This document shows positions 13,071 to 24,135 of a DNA stretch of 64,000 nucleotides, one piece after another. The notes under the pieces were generated by a model, which worked only from the letters and a program-made list of their open reading frames with translations, was not told the origin of the DNA and made no database searches. The position numbers were made by a program, and so were the translations under genes. Numbering within the stretch: position 1 is the first letter of the stretch; the number at the start of each line of letters is the position of its first letter. This DNA is from Exophiala sp. HKRS030 (Eukaryota; Ascomycota; Eurotiomycetes; Chaetothyriales; Herpotrichiellaceae), in assembly GCA_023897205.1 (NCBI GenBank), contig JAHWDD010000003.1, positions 7,381,665-7,445,664 of the forward strand. Direction: 5' to 3'.

Positions 13071-13870
13071 GAGCGAATATTAGACCGCATTAAGAAGTGC
13101 CTCCAGCGGGCTAATCACTGAAATACCCCGGAAGCGAAGGCCTAAGCGGCATAGCGAATGGTAAGCTGCCTTATGGCCTAATATAATGTCACGCAGTCTA
13201 ATCTTTTCGATTAGATAACTAAAGATATTAACTACGCGATACTAGGAGGTTAATCTATGATAATAATTAGGAGCACTAAAGACAGTGAATTAAGGGTGGT
13301 CTCTAAAACTTAGTTCACGATATTACTAACGCGATAACTTTACTCTTTAACTGCGAAACTTACTCTACTTAAACTCTTACTTTAATAGAGTAAACCTTTT
13401 ATGGAATTACTATGAACATAATAGCCGCGGTAATAGCATTTGAAATGGCCCACAATCTAGCACTTAAATGGGCGAGAGCTCAGACTGGTAGGGCCATAAA
13501 AAATAGCTATTATCTAGGCATTAGTGCCGGTCTTATGAAAATAGCGAGAGCGCAGAAGAGAGAGGAGGAGAATAGAGCCTATAAGACGGAACGATAACGT
13601 GAGCGAAGCTCGCTTCATGAGTATGCTAACCATTATACTAATCATAACGTCCTGTTCTGCCCATTAAGAGATAGAGGATTACCCAATCTTAAAGGGGTCA
13701 CTCACGATAGTGGCAACTTAAATGCTTTAATTAATAAGTATAAGGGGATAAAGAGTTTAGGCATAGGGTGCCTTAAGCCCAATAGTGATAGAGAAGAAAT
13801 TAAGGCCAAAGTAACTTTTAAGGAAGAGAATGAGAAGCCGCTAGACCTAAATACAGACTTTAAGGAATAG
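13071..13870 (+). pseudogene. RIP-decayed DUF2786/DUF7168 protein gene
   Basis: The first block (13,071-13,215) reads ERILDRIKKCLQRANH, then NTPEAKA and RMVSCLMA-x-YNVTQSNL, the hallmark of DUF2786 (a KCLxLAxxxxxxxEAxxAxxxAxxLMxxYN pattern). The second block (13,412-13,597) reads AFEMAHNLALKWARAQTGR and KNSYYLGISAGLMKIARAQK, matching the downstream DUF7168 region of the fungal family. The two are in different frames, so there is an indel or a lost intron between them. After TAA at 13,595 the second frame stays open to TAG at 13,868. The function of the family is not established. Stops fall at Gln, Leu or Trp-like positions, as RIP would make. Confidence 0.7.
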
Positions 13871-14439
13871 CTTTACTAAATATTACCTACTTAGGGACTG
13901 ATATCTATGCCTATAGCTAATAACGACCTTAATAATGATCTCCTAGCTAACTTATAAAAAACGAGCCTCTAACTAGTACGCTTCTATTAATTAGCGGAGA
14001 AGGTTACAAGCGAGTACTTAAAGTCACAGAACATGAAGCTCAAAAAGGGTAAGCGCCGAGAACGAACGGTTCGGGATAAAGGAGCGTATTAAGCGGGCAT
14101 TAAAGATAGTAAGAATATTAATGTGAAGAGAAGAAGAATTGAAGGGGCCTAACTATCATTACTATAATTCTAAGCATAGTATATATAATATGGTGTTAAT
14201 GAAGTGCCGCGTAACGGATTCTATGTGAGATTTATAAGTCTATTATGAGTTAGTCTCTTCGATCTTATATAATCCCGCAGTTTAATATAGATTACCTATT
14301 TAGCCTAACTACCTTATAAAATGTGAATAGCGTTTGTTTGAGATCATTCTTTTCTAACCTATAATGTCAAGGCATAATTAGGTAATTACTAGAACAAAGT
14401 TAACTGAGGCACCTAACATAAAAATCTATCTTAAACGTT
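13871..14439. other. RIP-like DNA, nothing identified
   Basis: Short frames only; a KKGKRRE-type basic stretch near 14,040 has no recognised context. Confidence 0.35.
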
Positions 14440-15010
14440 ACTACGTAGTTAAAGGCGACAGAGATTTAGAACATTAATTTAATGGCGATAATTATTAAGC
14501 GATCGCCGAAATCTGGCAGAAGAAATAGGAATATAAATTAAGGAGATAGGAGAGAGTAAATAGCTAGTAAGAAGGTCATATAAATAAATACTAAATATAA
14601 CTTTACGAAGCTAAAGCCCTTCTTAATTTATAGAATAAATAGTTATCTAAACTAGCTATTATTTAAAACAAAGAAATTAATCTAGATTTAGAAGAGAAAG
14701 CTGCCTAACGGAAGGAATGGGTCAAGCTTATATAGCCATTAAAAGCGATACTAAAGAATATACGTTAAGAAATCTTCCTAAATACTATTTCTAGATAGAG
14801 TCGCTTTTAGCTGTCCGAGAATAAACTGAGGAGAGACATAGTTTTAGTATTCCACAAAGTCGCTCTTAAAATTGGTGACTCCCTAAGAACTCTACTTTAT
14901 AAAGGTCTTCCTCCTTATGGAAACATTCTTTAATGTGTTTATAAGCTTATCAGAACTTGAGGATAGCGTCTTTAAGTCGTTTTATTGAAGCTTAGACCTC
15001 TTTAAGTAAC
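14440..15010 (+). pseudogene. Unidentified decayed coding sequence (plus strand)
   Basis: One frame reads as charged, helix-prone protein text (VVKGDRDLEH, NKEINLDLEEKAA, KEWVKLI, LVFHKVALKIGDSLRTLLYK) with stops almost only at Gln or Trp-like positions. I do not recognise the family. Its 3' part overlaps the opposite-strand frame at 14,860-15,440, so at most one of the two is real there. Confidence 0.3.
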
Positions 15011-15440
15011 TTGTGCAATATGCTTTGTAGTTAATAATATTTTCTTATTTCTGCTTTCAAATGCTGATTATACTCCTCTAGAGCCTAAATCTTTATGCTA
15101 GCGATGTCATTATTTCGACATGATTATATCTTAGGAAGATAATGTTAATTCACTTATAATTCAGGAAAACGATAGCACTAACTATGACGCTTAGCTTCAC
15201 TGGAGGTATTCTGTGGTGTTAATAGGTCATATTTAGTCGATAAAGAAGGCTTTCTCTTGTTTATCTAGGTATTATGCTTATTAGATGCTGCAGATTGTTG
15301 TTAGAGTTTAGGAATCACTTTGGAAAATGCTTTCATTCTTCATAGGGAGTGGGTTAGCTGGAGTGTTGTCTTCTTAGGTGCTATAGAGCACATTATTTAT
15401 GGTGGTACAGACAAGTAACAATAGAAAAGTTCACTCTCGC
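14860..15440 (-). pseudogene. Unidentified decayed coiled-coil coding sequence (minus strand)
   Basis: The minus-strand frame gives RMKAFSKVIPKL, ALEEYNQHLKAEIRKYY and KRLKDAILKF, with TAA and TAG where Gln would fit. It looks like a coiled-coil protein. No family recognised, and it lies divergent from the MADS-like relic at 15,756. Confidence 0.3.
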
Positions 15441-15755
15441 TACAGCCATAGTTTATATAGTACTGTGTATAGTAGTAGCTTCATTCTCTAAAAGATAACC
15501 AGGCATGCACAATAGGCTTATAAGAGGATCATTGGGGTTAACTAGAAACGGATTAGGCCCCATTATGGATCAAAAATCCCTACGACAGTATAATTTACGG
15601 GAACTTATCTGGTTTTGCCTAATTATCTCATATATAAGTTACGAGAATAGTTCGAAAGTTTCCTCTTTCTTTGCTTTCTTTTGCAATAATAATGCTTTCT
15701 TTAGTATCGATTTCTAACTTTCAATTATACTAAATCCCAAACTTCAATTCCTAAA

Positions 15756-15983
15756 ATGCAGTTATCTAGCATAATACCGGAATCGGAGTCTCAGTTACGC
15801 ATTCATCGTTAAAATGCTAAACGTGAACGAACACGATTCTATAGACGCAAGAAAAGCCTCTTTAAGAGTGGGTACGACCTACATAAGAAATGCTATGCGG
15901 AAGTCTATATACTGATCCGGAGGAGTGAACAGTCATATATTTTGAGCTGTGTAGAAGACGGAAAGTCACCATTTTCGGACTAA
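15756..15983 (+). pseudogene. RIP-decayed MADS-like (SRF-type) small gene
   Basis: ATG at 15,756 to TAA at 15,981 is a 75-residue frame with a single internal TAA (in HR-stop-NAKRER, a Gln position). RERTRFYRRKKSLFKSGYDL, CYAEVYILIRRSEQSYIL and a C-terminal hydrophilic end match the fungal MADS-like family, in which a basic RxxxxRKKxLxKKxxEL helix is followed by a C/A-DVxVxIRRNGxYY strand pair. Length is normal for the small stand-alone members. The nearly clean frame suggests later or lighter mutation than the neighbours. The family call is moderately sure. Confidence 0.5.
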
Positions 15984-17997
15984 GCCTTAGTACTTAATAC
16001 CTGCCTTATCTGCGCCATTATACTGTAGTTAGGTATTGACATGACTGCAGAATCAATGTTACCCGGTCCCTTAGTGGTTCTTCCCAAAAGACTTTTGAAC
16101 GTCGGGAATAGAGACACCCTAGGAATATCCGTCTTGTAATAAGGAGGAGTAATGGCTATGGAGGTAGTGAGCTTAGGTTATGACACCAGCAAAGGACTTA
16201 ATCATGCTCTAAAGTGTTTCAGATACAGTACTATATAGGATAAGGGAATATGAAGAGACAGACTTAAATAGCTAATATACACATGGGCGCCGAGACGCTA
16301 GGAATAAAGATAGCACACCCTGTTTACTAAAAATACTGACTTAACCCACGAGCATAAAAATATCTCTAAAGCGCCTCTATATAGGACTAGCTCTATGCTT
16401 TAGACCTGAATATAACCCTTATTATACAGTTAGTTTCTCATCGCTTATAGTAACACGCTCATAAATATTCTTCCCTTAAATAGGATTAAGCTATTATAAA
16501 GGCATTCAAATTATATTCTTTAACTTAGACTTACGTTTATCGCCTAACCTTTATCTTGAATTAACCAAAGCATACACTATTAAATCTCTACGAAGTTAAC
16601 CGCTAGCTTTCAACATAATATCTGATGGAGGAAGAAATGATAATACTCACTAACTGCGACCTAGGTGTTATCGTTACTAAAGGTATTATTCTTTGGAGCT
16701 TTGTTCGCAGTCGGAATCTGACAGAGTTACCTCACTGGGCGTGTCGAGATATACCCTCTGAAAGAAGCCTATAGTACATCTTTACTTTCATAGCAAGGCT
16801 AATACGTGCGCGAATGTTGAGATTCCTACTAAGGATAACGGCTATCGCGAACCGAGATTCACCACGCGCATGGATTTAAGGGCGAACCAAAAGCGACAAG
16901 TTACACGTGCCTAGAAGAGGGAGCTTAAAGTAATCTAAGAGTGAGAAATATACTCAGAATCAGGGAATTATAGTATGCGGTTTATAAATAGGACATAGAG
17001 ATAGTATTATATAGTTAGAAATATATGGTAAGTGGCTTTTATAGTGTTCAGTTTTTATTCTTATATTAACACTCTGCAGAACTCTATAGTAGCTCATTAG
17101 CATCATAAGTTCCATCGAGAAGAGCTACCTAAATGGGATTAATTAATCACATGGAGCTAATACTTATAAATTAGCAAAGATCCTAGCATTCCCACCAGAA
17201 ATACTGTGTTAATAGTCATAGTAATGACCGCCATTAGTGACTAAAATCCATTCTGTGCGGAGTAGACATTAATAAGCGTATTTAATGAGCTAAGAAATAA
17301 GCTAGCTATCTCTGGCCTAGAGTGCTTATAATTAGCTAACTTAAGGTTATCCTATTATGTCCTACATTCAGGCCTGCCACTCATAAGAACAAATTTCGAA
17401 TGAGCTAAACTGGATTAGAACTCTATGTTCACCATAGATAGCCCAGCCTAGCGGTCCTAACAATGCAGCATATAGTGGCCAGCCAGAGAAGGGGAACATT
17501 TTTCACCGCCTCAATCACTTGATAGCTGCTCTTGTTATTGAGGTACTTCTTAAGAGAGGTGAACGTGCCTAGGAGGAATAGGTAGCTAGTGTGAATTAGC
17601 TAAGATAATAGGAAGGTAAGGGCATTATAGCGCTATGAAATAGCGTCCGCCTTAATGACCATTACATCGCGGGCTAACATGTTTTAATGTTGGTCCTAAA
17701 TTAAGTCCGTTAAATATATACCTTCTATGCTATGGTTAAGTACTATGGTATATATAGTCTATGGGGTGACCCATAATCTGTACGTTTATCTTAGCTCACT
17801 TCAATGGAAATAGTGTGGTGCCGAGTGTGGCCTATATAATCCCGCGTTAGTTAGCTTCTTACACCGTTAGGCTATAAAGGACATAAGAGCATTACCGACC
17901 TTTAAAAACCTTTTTATTATTGACCTTAGGATCAGAAAACTACTGTATAGGAATCCCTCTATTATATATAAAGATAAGTTCTATAATAGAAAGTATC
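15984..17997. other. RIP-like DNA, nothing identified
   Basis: Coding-like fragments occur (plus strand about 16,640-16,830; minus strand about 17,540-16,990, hydrophobic), but none matched a known family. Confidence 0.35.
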
Positions 17998-18440
17998 ATG
18001 AAACCTTATAGTCTAAGTCCATTAAAAGTCGCACCTAACATGAACGCATTACTTCATTAAGTTAACTAGCTCTAGAACTCGGTGGACTCAGACGTTATTA
18101 AGAGGTTATTAGAGGAAAATGCCTGGTTAGAGCATAGTATTAACCGCGGCAAAGAAAAGTGGTAGTCAATCACTAAGCTACTACGAGAAGCATTTAAAGC
18201 TTATATCGTATTGAATGCTTATATTGAATAGCTAGAAGAGAAAACTAGAAAATTAGACTAAAAGTGGGCTCACAGCATTTAAGAGTGACTCTTAGAGACA
18301 TCTGCGCCTAAATTCCCTTATGTGCACTAGGGGGTATCTATGTATAGCCTCGTCACCAAAGACTTTCTTAATAATTGATCTTCGTAGATAGATAGGTATA
18401 GCGAGTTTAATAGCGACTAATCTGAGAAATACCTGCCGGA
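17998..18440 (+). pseudogene. Unidentified decayed coiled-coil coding sequence
   Basis: From ATG at 17,998 one frame gives KPYSLSPLKVAPNMNALLH, then VIKRLLEENAWLEHSINRGK, LREAFKAYIVLNAYIE and LEEKTRKLD, with stops at Gln and Trp positions. Heptad-like Leu spacing suggests a coiled coil. No family recognised. Confidence 0.35.
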
Positions 18441-18754
18441 CTAAAAATAGTCCTAGTGTATCTATTAATAACTCGCACTTCTATTTTGGGATTACAGAGT
18501 AAGGACAGATTACTATAAAGGTAGAACCAAGTTAAAGATATTATTCCTTTTAACTATTTCTCTCTAGTAGTGACCTCCATAGTATATAGTAACTAAACAT
18601 AATAAATATAAAGCTTTGTAATCACTATCTATGGCTTAGGATTTGCGAGCAGGGCTATAAGACATCTCTAATTAATATAGGTAGATTGTAGACGCTAAGT
18701 TCACGATTTCAGTAGCCTAATGATATCTATTCTAGCCTTATCGTATTTATAGGT

Positions 18755-21700
18755 TAACAAGCAAAATCTGTCGCCCTTGAGAAGCTCTTTAACATCCCTT
18801 GAAGTCTCCTGTTTAAGGGTAAAACCTATATTGGAGATATTAACCTTCATGTGGTACCTAAATTACCTAGTTCGAGAAGACCTATCCTCGTTATCACTAG
18901 TTTAGTTAGTAGTAAACGAGTTCGTCGCACCCCGAACCGTCACTATTACCACGATAGAAGTAGATAGCCTCTACGCACCGTGCCTAGCGAATCCGAGTCT
19001 CATTATATGTAACGCACTGAACAAGTAATCTATAGCCAACTTCTTCTACCCTTCACCGATATTTTCTGTATCTTTGCCTCTGACCTAGGGGGATTCTGAG
19101 GAGTTATATCTTAGTTGGTGAGTTGGCTGCGTAACGTGACTATCTCTATCTTCACACCCTTCACTCGACCTTCCGTGGTCGTCATGACTGACAAAATCCC
19201 ACTGACCCCGATAGCAGAAACTGAAGCCCAAAAAGCCCTACTCTTGTTATTAAATGAAGAGACCAGTCAAGATCCATCTGTTTTATTCTCATTTGTCAAG
19301 GTTATTACCGTTCCCCGCAGTCATAAATTTCGTTCTCTAGGGTCCTTAGAGCGCCTAAAGCATTAGCTCCTCCGGTGTATCCGAAAAGCCGAGCAATTCA
19401 GACGTGAGGCCCGTACTTTGTATTCTCTGACCCACTTTGCAGCCTTTTTCGAATCGGCCTGTGAGCACTTCTCTACCTCGGACTCGGAGCCGTTTGATTT
19501 TATTAAAGCCTCTCGGTGTCATAACCCACTGGCGGAAGATCATGCGGTGCACCTAACGAACTTCTTGAGCACTTGCGATACCACTTAAGATTTGACCAAT
19601 TTTGCGGTGCCTGTTATCGCCTTGAGTCTAATAATTAATAGCTTACCCCCGGACTGCCACGGTAAGTTATGGGTGTGAGCACCCGGCTACTCATGAAATT
19701 AAAGAATAGCAGATAACATGGCATAGTGTTTAACTCGGTGCAAATATTCCAATCGCTTTATCAGGATGTCCTCCGCGAAGCACTTAGTGGCCGGGTGGTA
19801 TCCTTCGAGGGCTCGTCAGATATCATCCTACGTTCGGCCGTCCTTAAGCTCGTCCAGGGTAAGTTGTCGCAATATGTTGATTCATTGATCTCTAGGACGA
19901 AATTACTGAGCGCGTCTCTTCATTTATAGGTGCTTTAACAATTTGCGGACGGATGGCGTCGTATCCGCAGCGAAGTTACTTGCTTATGCTGTATACGGCG
20001 AACGCCATAGCATTGGTTCCCCTGTGGGCACTACCTCTGTGAGACCTGTATTCAAATCTTCGAACAAACACAAACCACTTGGCCATGGACCTATCGAATC
20101 CCGTCATGCTTCCTCTGTAAGCATGCATGGGATCGAGACATTACGGTGACTGTTAAGCCTCTAACTAGTGGAGTGAGCATCCTCAGCATCGATGGAGGTA
20201 GAACTCGGGCGATTATCCCGCTGACCGTGTTGAGGAGACTTCAAGACTGAATTAGCCTCCCAATCCCGATTCAAAAGTTTTTCAAGGTAGTAGGTGCCGT
20301 CAGCTCCGGTGAATATGTCTAACTCTCAGAGAGCCGGCAGAGAAAGCTAACTATCTCGTAGGAAGTATTGTCACACTGAACATGTGGAACCGTGGTGACT
20401 CGGTCGACAAATCTATCCAGATAATATTGCAATTGGCGGAGGCGGCATTTGAATAAGATAAGACAAGCAAAATTCCTCTGGTCTCTTGGCTCATGAAGAT
20501 AGTGAAGTGGTATGTTCAAGATGGGCGTTATCGTCCAGACAACCTCGACTCGATTCTACAGTCTCTACTGGGAAGGTTAATGACGATGCAGGACTGCTCC
20601 TACGCCACGAGACTAGGCACCAAGCTTCTGGTGTTGGCCGCTACGGTTTTGAAGAACCCTTCCTGCCACCTGTTTACGAACTATAACAAACCCGTGCAGA
20701 ATAATTTCAATCTAGGTAAGTGCCATATCCTTTAAGTTAACGATTGAGATGTGGCTAAGGAGAACTAGTAGGAACCCGGAAAGCTTGTCTTTAGGAAATG
20801 TAAGACCTATTTCCGTGCATACTGTGATCTGCTTCGATATTGATAAACTCTGATTAGCGCCCAGGCTACGTCTGCCGCCCCAACGTGAGTGATAATCCGT
20901 ATTGCAACATCGAGATCAGACTGACTCTGCCTCATAGATTCTTTCCGACTAAACAGGTTACTCCACTGGGTACGTTTCAAGATGCGGGCCTTTTGGAGAA
21001 CGATCCGGTCAGCACCATGGTGTCAGAAGCGAAGACGCTCTATCCGTCGTCACGGACCGATTTAATCGTATCTTTAGGCACCGGAACGATCCTAGACGCC
21101 GACTTCGCACAAGGTGCTTATACCGCCCAGCCTCGGAAGGCTTCTTTTCGCATTCAGGATCTGATCTGGGAGAAGTCAAGGGATAAGCAGGTTTGTCAAG
21201 CGTTCGCCCATTATCCTCAGTACCACTGTCTAGATCACGAAATGGATCGTGACTACGCACTTAACAACGTGAATCAAATGGGAAAGCTTCTAGATAGAGT
21301 CAAGGGCGATGATTCGTTAACAGAGCCGATCGATCACCTGGCTCACTGCGCCATCGCCTCCCTCTTTTACTTCGAGCTGAGTGGTATGCCTTGCCGTCGA
21401 GATGGGAAATACATTGGAGCCGGGTTCATTTTGTGTTCGATACCAGGGGTCGATCCAGCTTTCAAATCATTACTTACTCGGCTTGCATCTGGACGTGCGC
21501 AGCTGTACGTGAACGGACAACCTATCTCTTGCACATGGGATGACGGCACTCACCATGATAATCATGGTAATTTCTGCAGGCGTATTAAATATGAAACTGG
21601 AGATCAAATCGACATAACCATATGCATGGGTGGCTCAACTGCTCCAGGTGCCCATATCAGCGGGCTACCATCTGCCATTGTTGACCTGGCGAGCGCACAA

Positions 21701-21811
21701 GGGTTGAACGCTTGCTTTGGAACGTCTGACCATCGAAAACGAAAGAGGGTCGCTGATGATGGTGTGCGTATTGTAAAGAAGAAATGTTTGATGATGGAGC
21801 TTGACGAATGA
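18755..21811 (+). pseudogene. Patatin-like phospholipase gene (PLP), decayed, with RING-like N-terminal part
   Basis: Patatin-like lipases hydrolyse lipid acyl groups with a Ser-Asp dyad. One frame runs from about 18,755 (EKLFNIP, ILVITSLV) through RTEQVIYSQLLLPFTDIFC, IFASDLGGF, and LYSLTHFAAFFESACEHF to about 19,650, broken by TGA, TAG and TAA at Gln, Arg or Trp positions. Next comes a Cys-rich finger at about 19,980-20,050 (CLCCIRRTP, FPCGHYLCETC), then the patatin start GVSILSIDGGRTRAIIPL (family GGGxRG) at 20,170, a degraded middle, and a clean 308-codon end (20,885-21,811) with FQDAGLLENDPV holding the catalytic Asp (family DGG/A) and LIVSLGTGT. The layout equals large fungal PLPs of about 1,000 residues. 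The 5' third lies in the AT-rich block and is much more mutated than the 3' end. Confidence 0.8.
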
Positions 21812-22181
21812 TACAATGCAGTAGAGTACGGTGTCTGGACGTACAAATACAATACAATCAATAAGAGCCTCTAATATAGTATGGATCAAATCTACAAATC
21901 CATCTTCAATTCAAAGGCTCACTGTCGCCAGACTATATTCGATTAAGTATGTTTTTGTCGGCTGCCACATTGCCTACACGACTGCCTCATGTTCGATAGG
22001 CTGACCATGTGGCAACACCTAGCTTCGTCACCTCAGTTTAAGTATTCCCCCCAAAATTCTGCACGATGATATGCTGGGAAGTGTTCTTTTCTCTTGGACG
22101 GGAAGAGAACATCGACATCGCTCTTCTCCGGCCCTTTGCACATGTCCCATGGCTAATTGAAATTCTTCCGGATTGCCGAGG
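21812..22181. other. Intergenic, convergent 3' ends
   Basis: Lies between the ends of the patatin relic (+) and the TmpA-like relic (-). No distinct terminator or repeat seen. Confidence 0.4.
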
Positions 22182-23756
22182 TTACGAATCAAAAATCGGA
22201 GCGAAAATTGGCAAGCCTCGCGATTCCAGCTCGTACACGACCTTTCTTGTCGTTTGTGGGTTGGAAACGAGAAAGACGGCTTCTGAGCCTGACATGGAGT
22301 AAATTCGATAAACGTGTCTAACAAGGTTAGGACGACCAGACTCGGTCGTGTTGAAGATCATTGCATCCGGGTCGGCTTCTCGAACTTTGGTCATAACAGG
22401 CTTAGAATAGGTAGCAATGGGATCTGGTGTTAACCATATAATCCGATAAATGAGGTGCTGATGGTTCGTCAGTGATAACAGGGGGCCGATGCCAGACCCC
22501 GTAGCAACCAGAACCACCTTGTTAAATATGGATGCCATATGAAGCACTCCGATGGTCGGTATGCCTCGGATCCAAAGTTTGGTCGGTAGCGACTCTAGCA
22601 GTCGAGCCGTCCAATCTCCGGCATTGGATATAATGACAGAATACCCTCCACCGTTGTCGAATGGAATGGTGGCAAAAGCGTGCCATTTGAGCAGAGGACG
22701 AGTTGACAGTCGGACCGCCGCGCACAGCGGCAGACCCTCTCCGGTGAAATGAAGCTGGAGGGCGTGGTTAGAAAGTGGCTCCGAACGCACCGGCACTTTG
22801 CGCAGACGAAGCCAGGGCAGCACTATGGAAAAGGTTGCAAGGAGGAGACTCCAGAAGACGGGACTCGCGCCAACCACATCCATGACGGTGAGTTCGGAAC
22901 TTCGATCGGCGAGCCGGACATGAGCTAGTAACCCGAACAGGGTTCAGAACATGATCATAGCAATTCAACCTAAGAAACGGTGAACGATCTTAAATAGGTC
23001 GTGAGCCCAGGTGCGGAAGGCTGGAAGGGCGGTTACGATCGTGATGACTAGCAGGATGTTAAGGAGAATGGTGATAGACTGGATGGTGATTTGGTCCTTC
23101 TTAACTGAGATCGAGCTTAAGGATTTGAACAGGGTCACATTGGAGATACCGAACCAGATGGTGGCCGCAATGGCGGTGCCGCTATGAACGCCACCAAGAT
23201 GATATACCTTGGCCGCCAGGCGTCGAAGGCGAAGAGGACTTGAGGTTGGATATCGACCCAGTAACCAAAAAAGCGAGTTTACGATCAGTTCCTGGCGTAT
23301 CAGGACAGCGATCACGAGGTTGATCGAGGTGGCCGCAGTTGTGGCGCCTGATGACAACGAGAAGAGTTGATGTTTGGCGCTAAGGGCGGCCATTATAAGG
23401 ACGTTAATCATGATGATCAACAAACAAAGCCGACGGTATACGGAGAGAACCGACCAACGTAGACTGCGTATGAAAGGGTGATACTTCTGGCCAGGGAGAG
23501 GTGATATAGTTTCGCCGGCCGAGCAACTCGGGTGGTCGGCGATGTCTAAAGCTGGCCGGGACATGTCCAGAGATGAAGGTATGGTCGTCCGCATCTCGAT
23601 TAAAGATTTGGCCTCTCGTCGGCTTCGGCTAAAGTAGGACGGATGTTCTTTTGGTAATACGATCTGGGTAATAGGAGTAGTTGAGATGAGCATGCAAAGA
23701 GAATCCAAAAGCTCGCCTAGGAGCAAGGACTTATAGCTAGAGATTGCTGAAGACAC
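22182..23756 (-). pseudogene. TmpA-like membrane flavoprotein oxidoreductase, two in-frame stops
   Basis: One continuous 525-codon frame with two TGA codons (22,965-22,967 and 22,944-22,946), both where the protein should read Trp (RFLG-W-IAMIMF-W-TLFG), a G-to-A change typical of RIP on the other strand. The N-terminal part has ELLDSLCMLISTTPITQIVL and then membrane segments with RLRRLAAKVYHLGGVHSGTA, as in TmpA, an Aspergillus membrane flavoprotein linked to control of conidiation. The C-terminal part has KVVLVATGSGIGPLLSL, the NAD(P)-binding motif of ferredoxin-re­ductase-like domains, and ends with ELESRGLPIFAPIFDS. The frame opens with GTG, so the true start is upstream or lost. Apart from the two stops it is nearly intact. 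Confidence 0.7.
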
Positions 23757-24135
23757 ATTGCACGAGACATACAGTACAATTATGTACCCTATTTCCTGGC
23801 CGCCACAATATCAGTCCCCTGGCGGATCGGCTTTTTGATGCTTACGGCGTCAGAAGGTTGAGCACTAGGAGGTTGAAAATAGTCTCAGGCCCTATCCACC
23901 TTCCATCTGTATGAGGCGGAAACTGAGCACTAGTGATATAAGTTGACGTTTAACCCCGTGCAAATATGTCTGATTGTGGGTTTGTATTCTCCGGACGACG
24001 GAATCTGACCTGCGTGGCGGATTCGACTGCGGAAGTACGTGATCTCCCAGCCGAGACTGATTCTTTGACGAAAGTTTAACTCACTTGCGTTATCCCATCG
24101 AGAGCCGCTGCTAACTAGGATAGTACTGTAGCATC
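23757..24135. promoter_or_regulatory. Bidirectional intergenic region of the TmpA-like and ligase-like genes
   Basis: About 380 bp separate the two divergent starts, so they probably shared a promoter. No clear TATA box or repeated site found. Confidence 0.4.
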
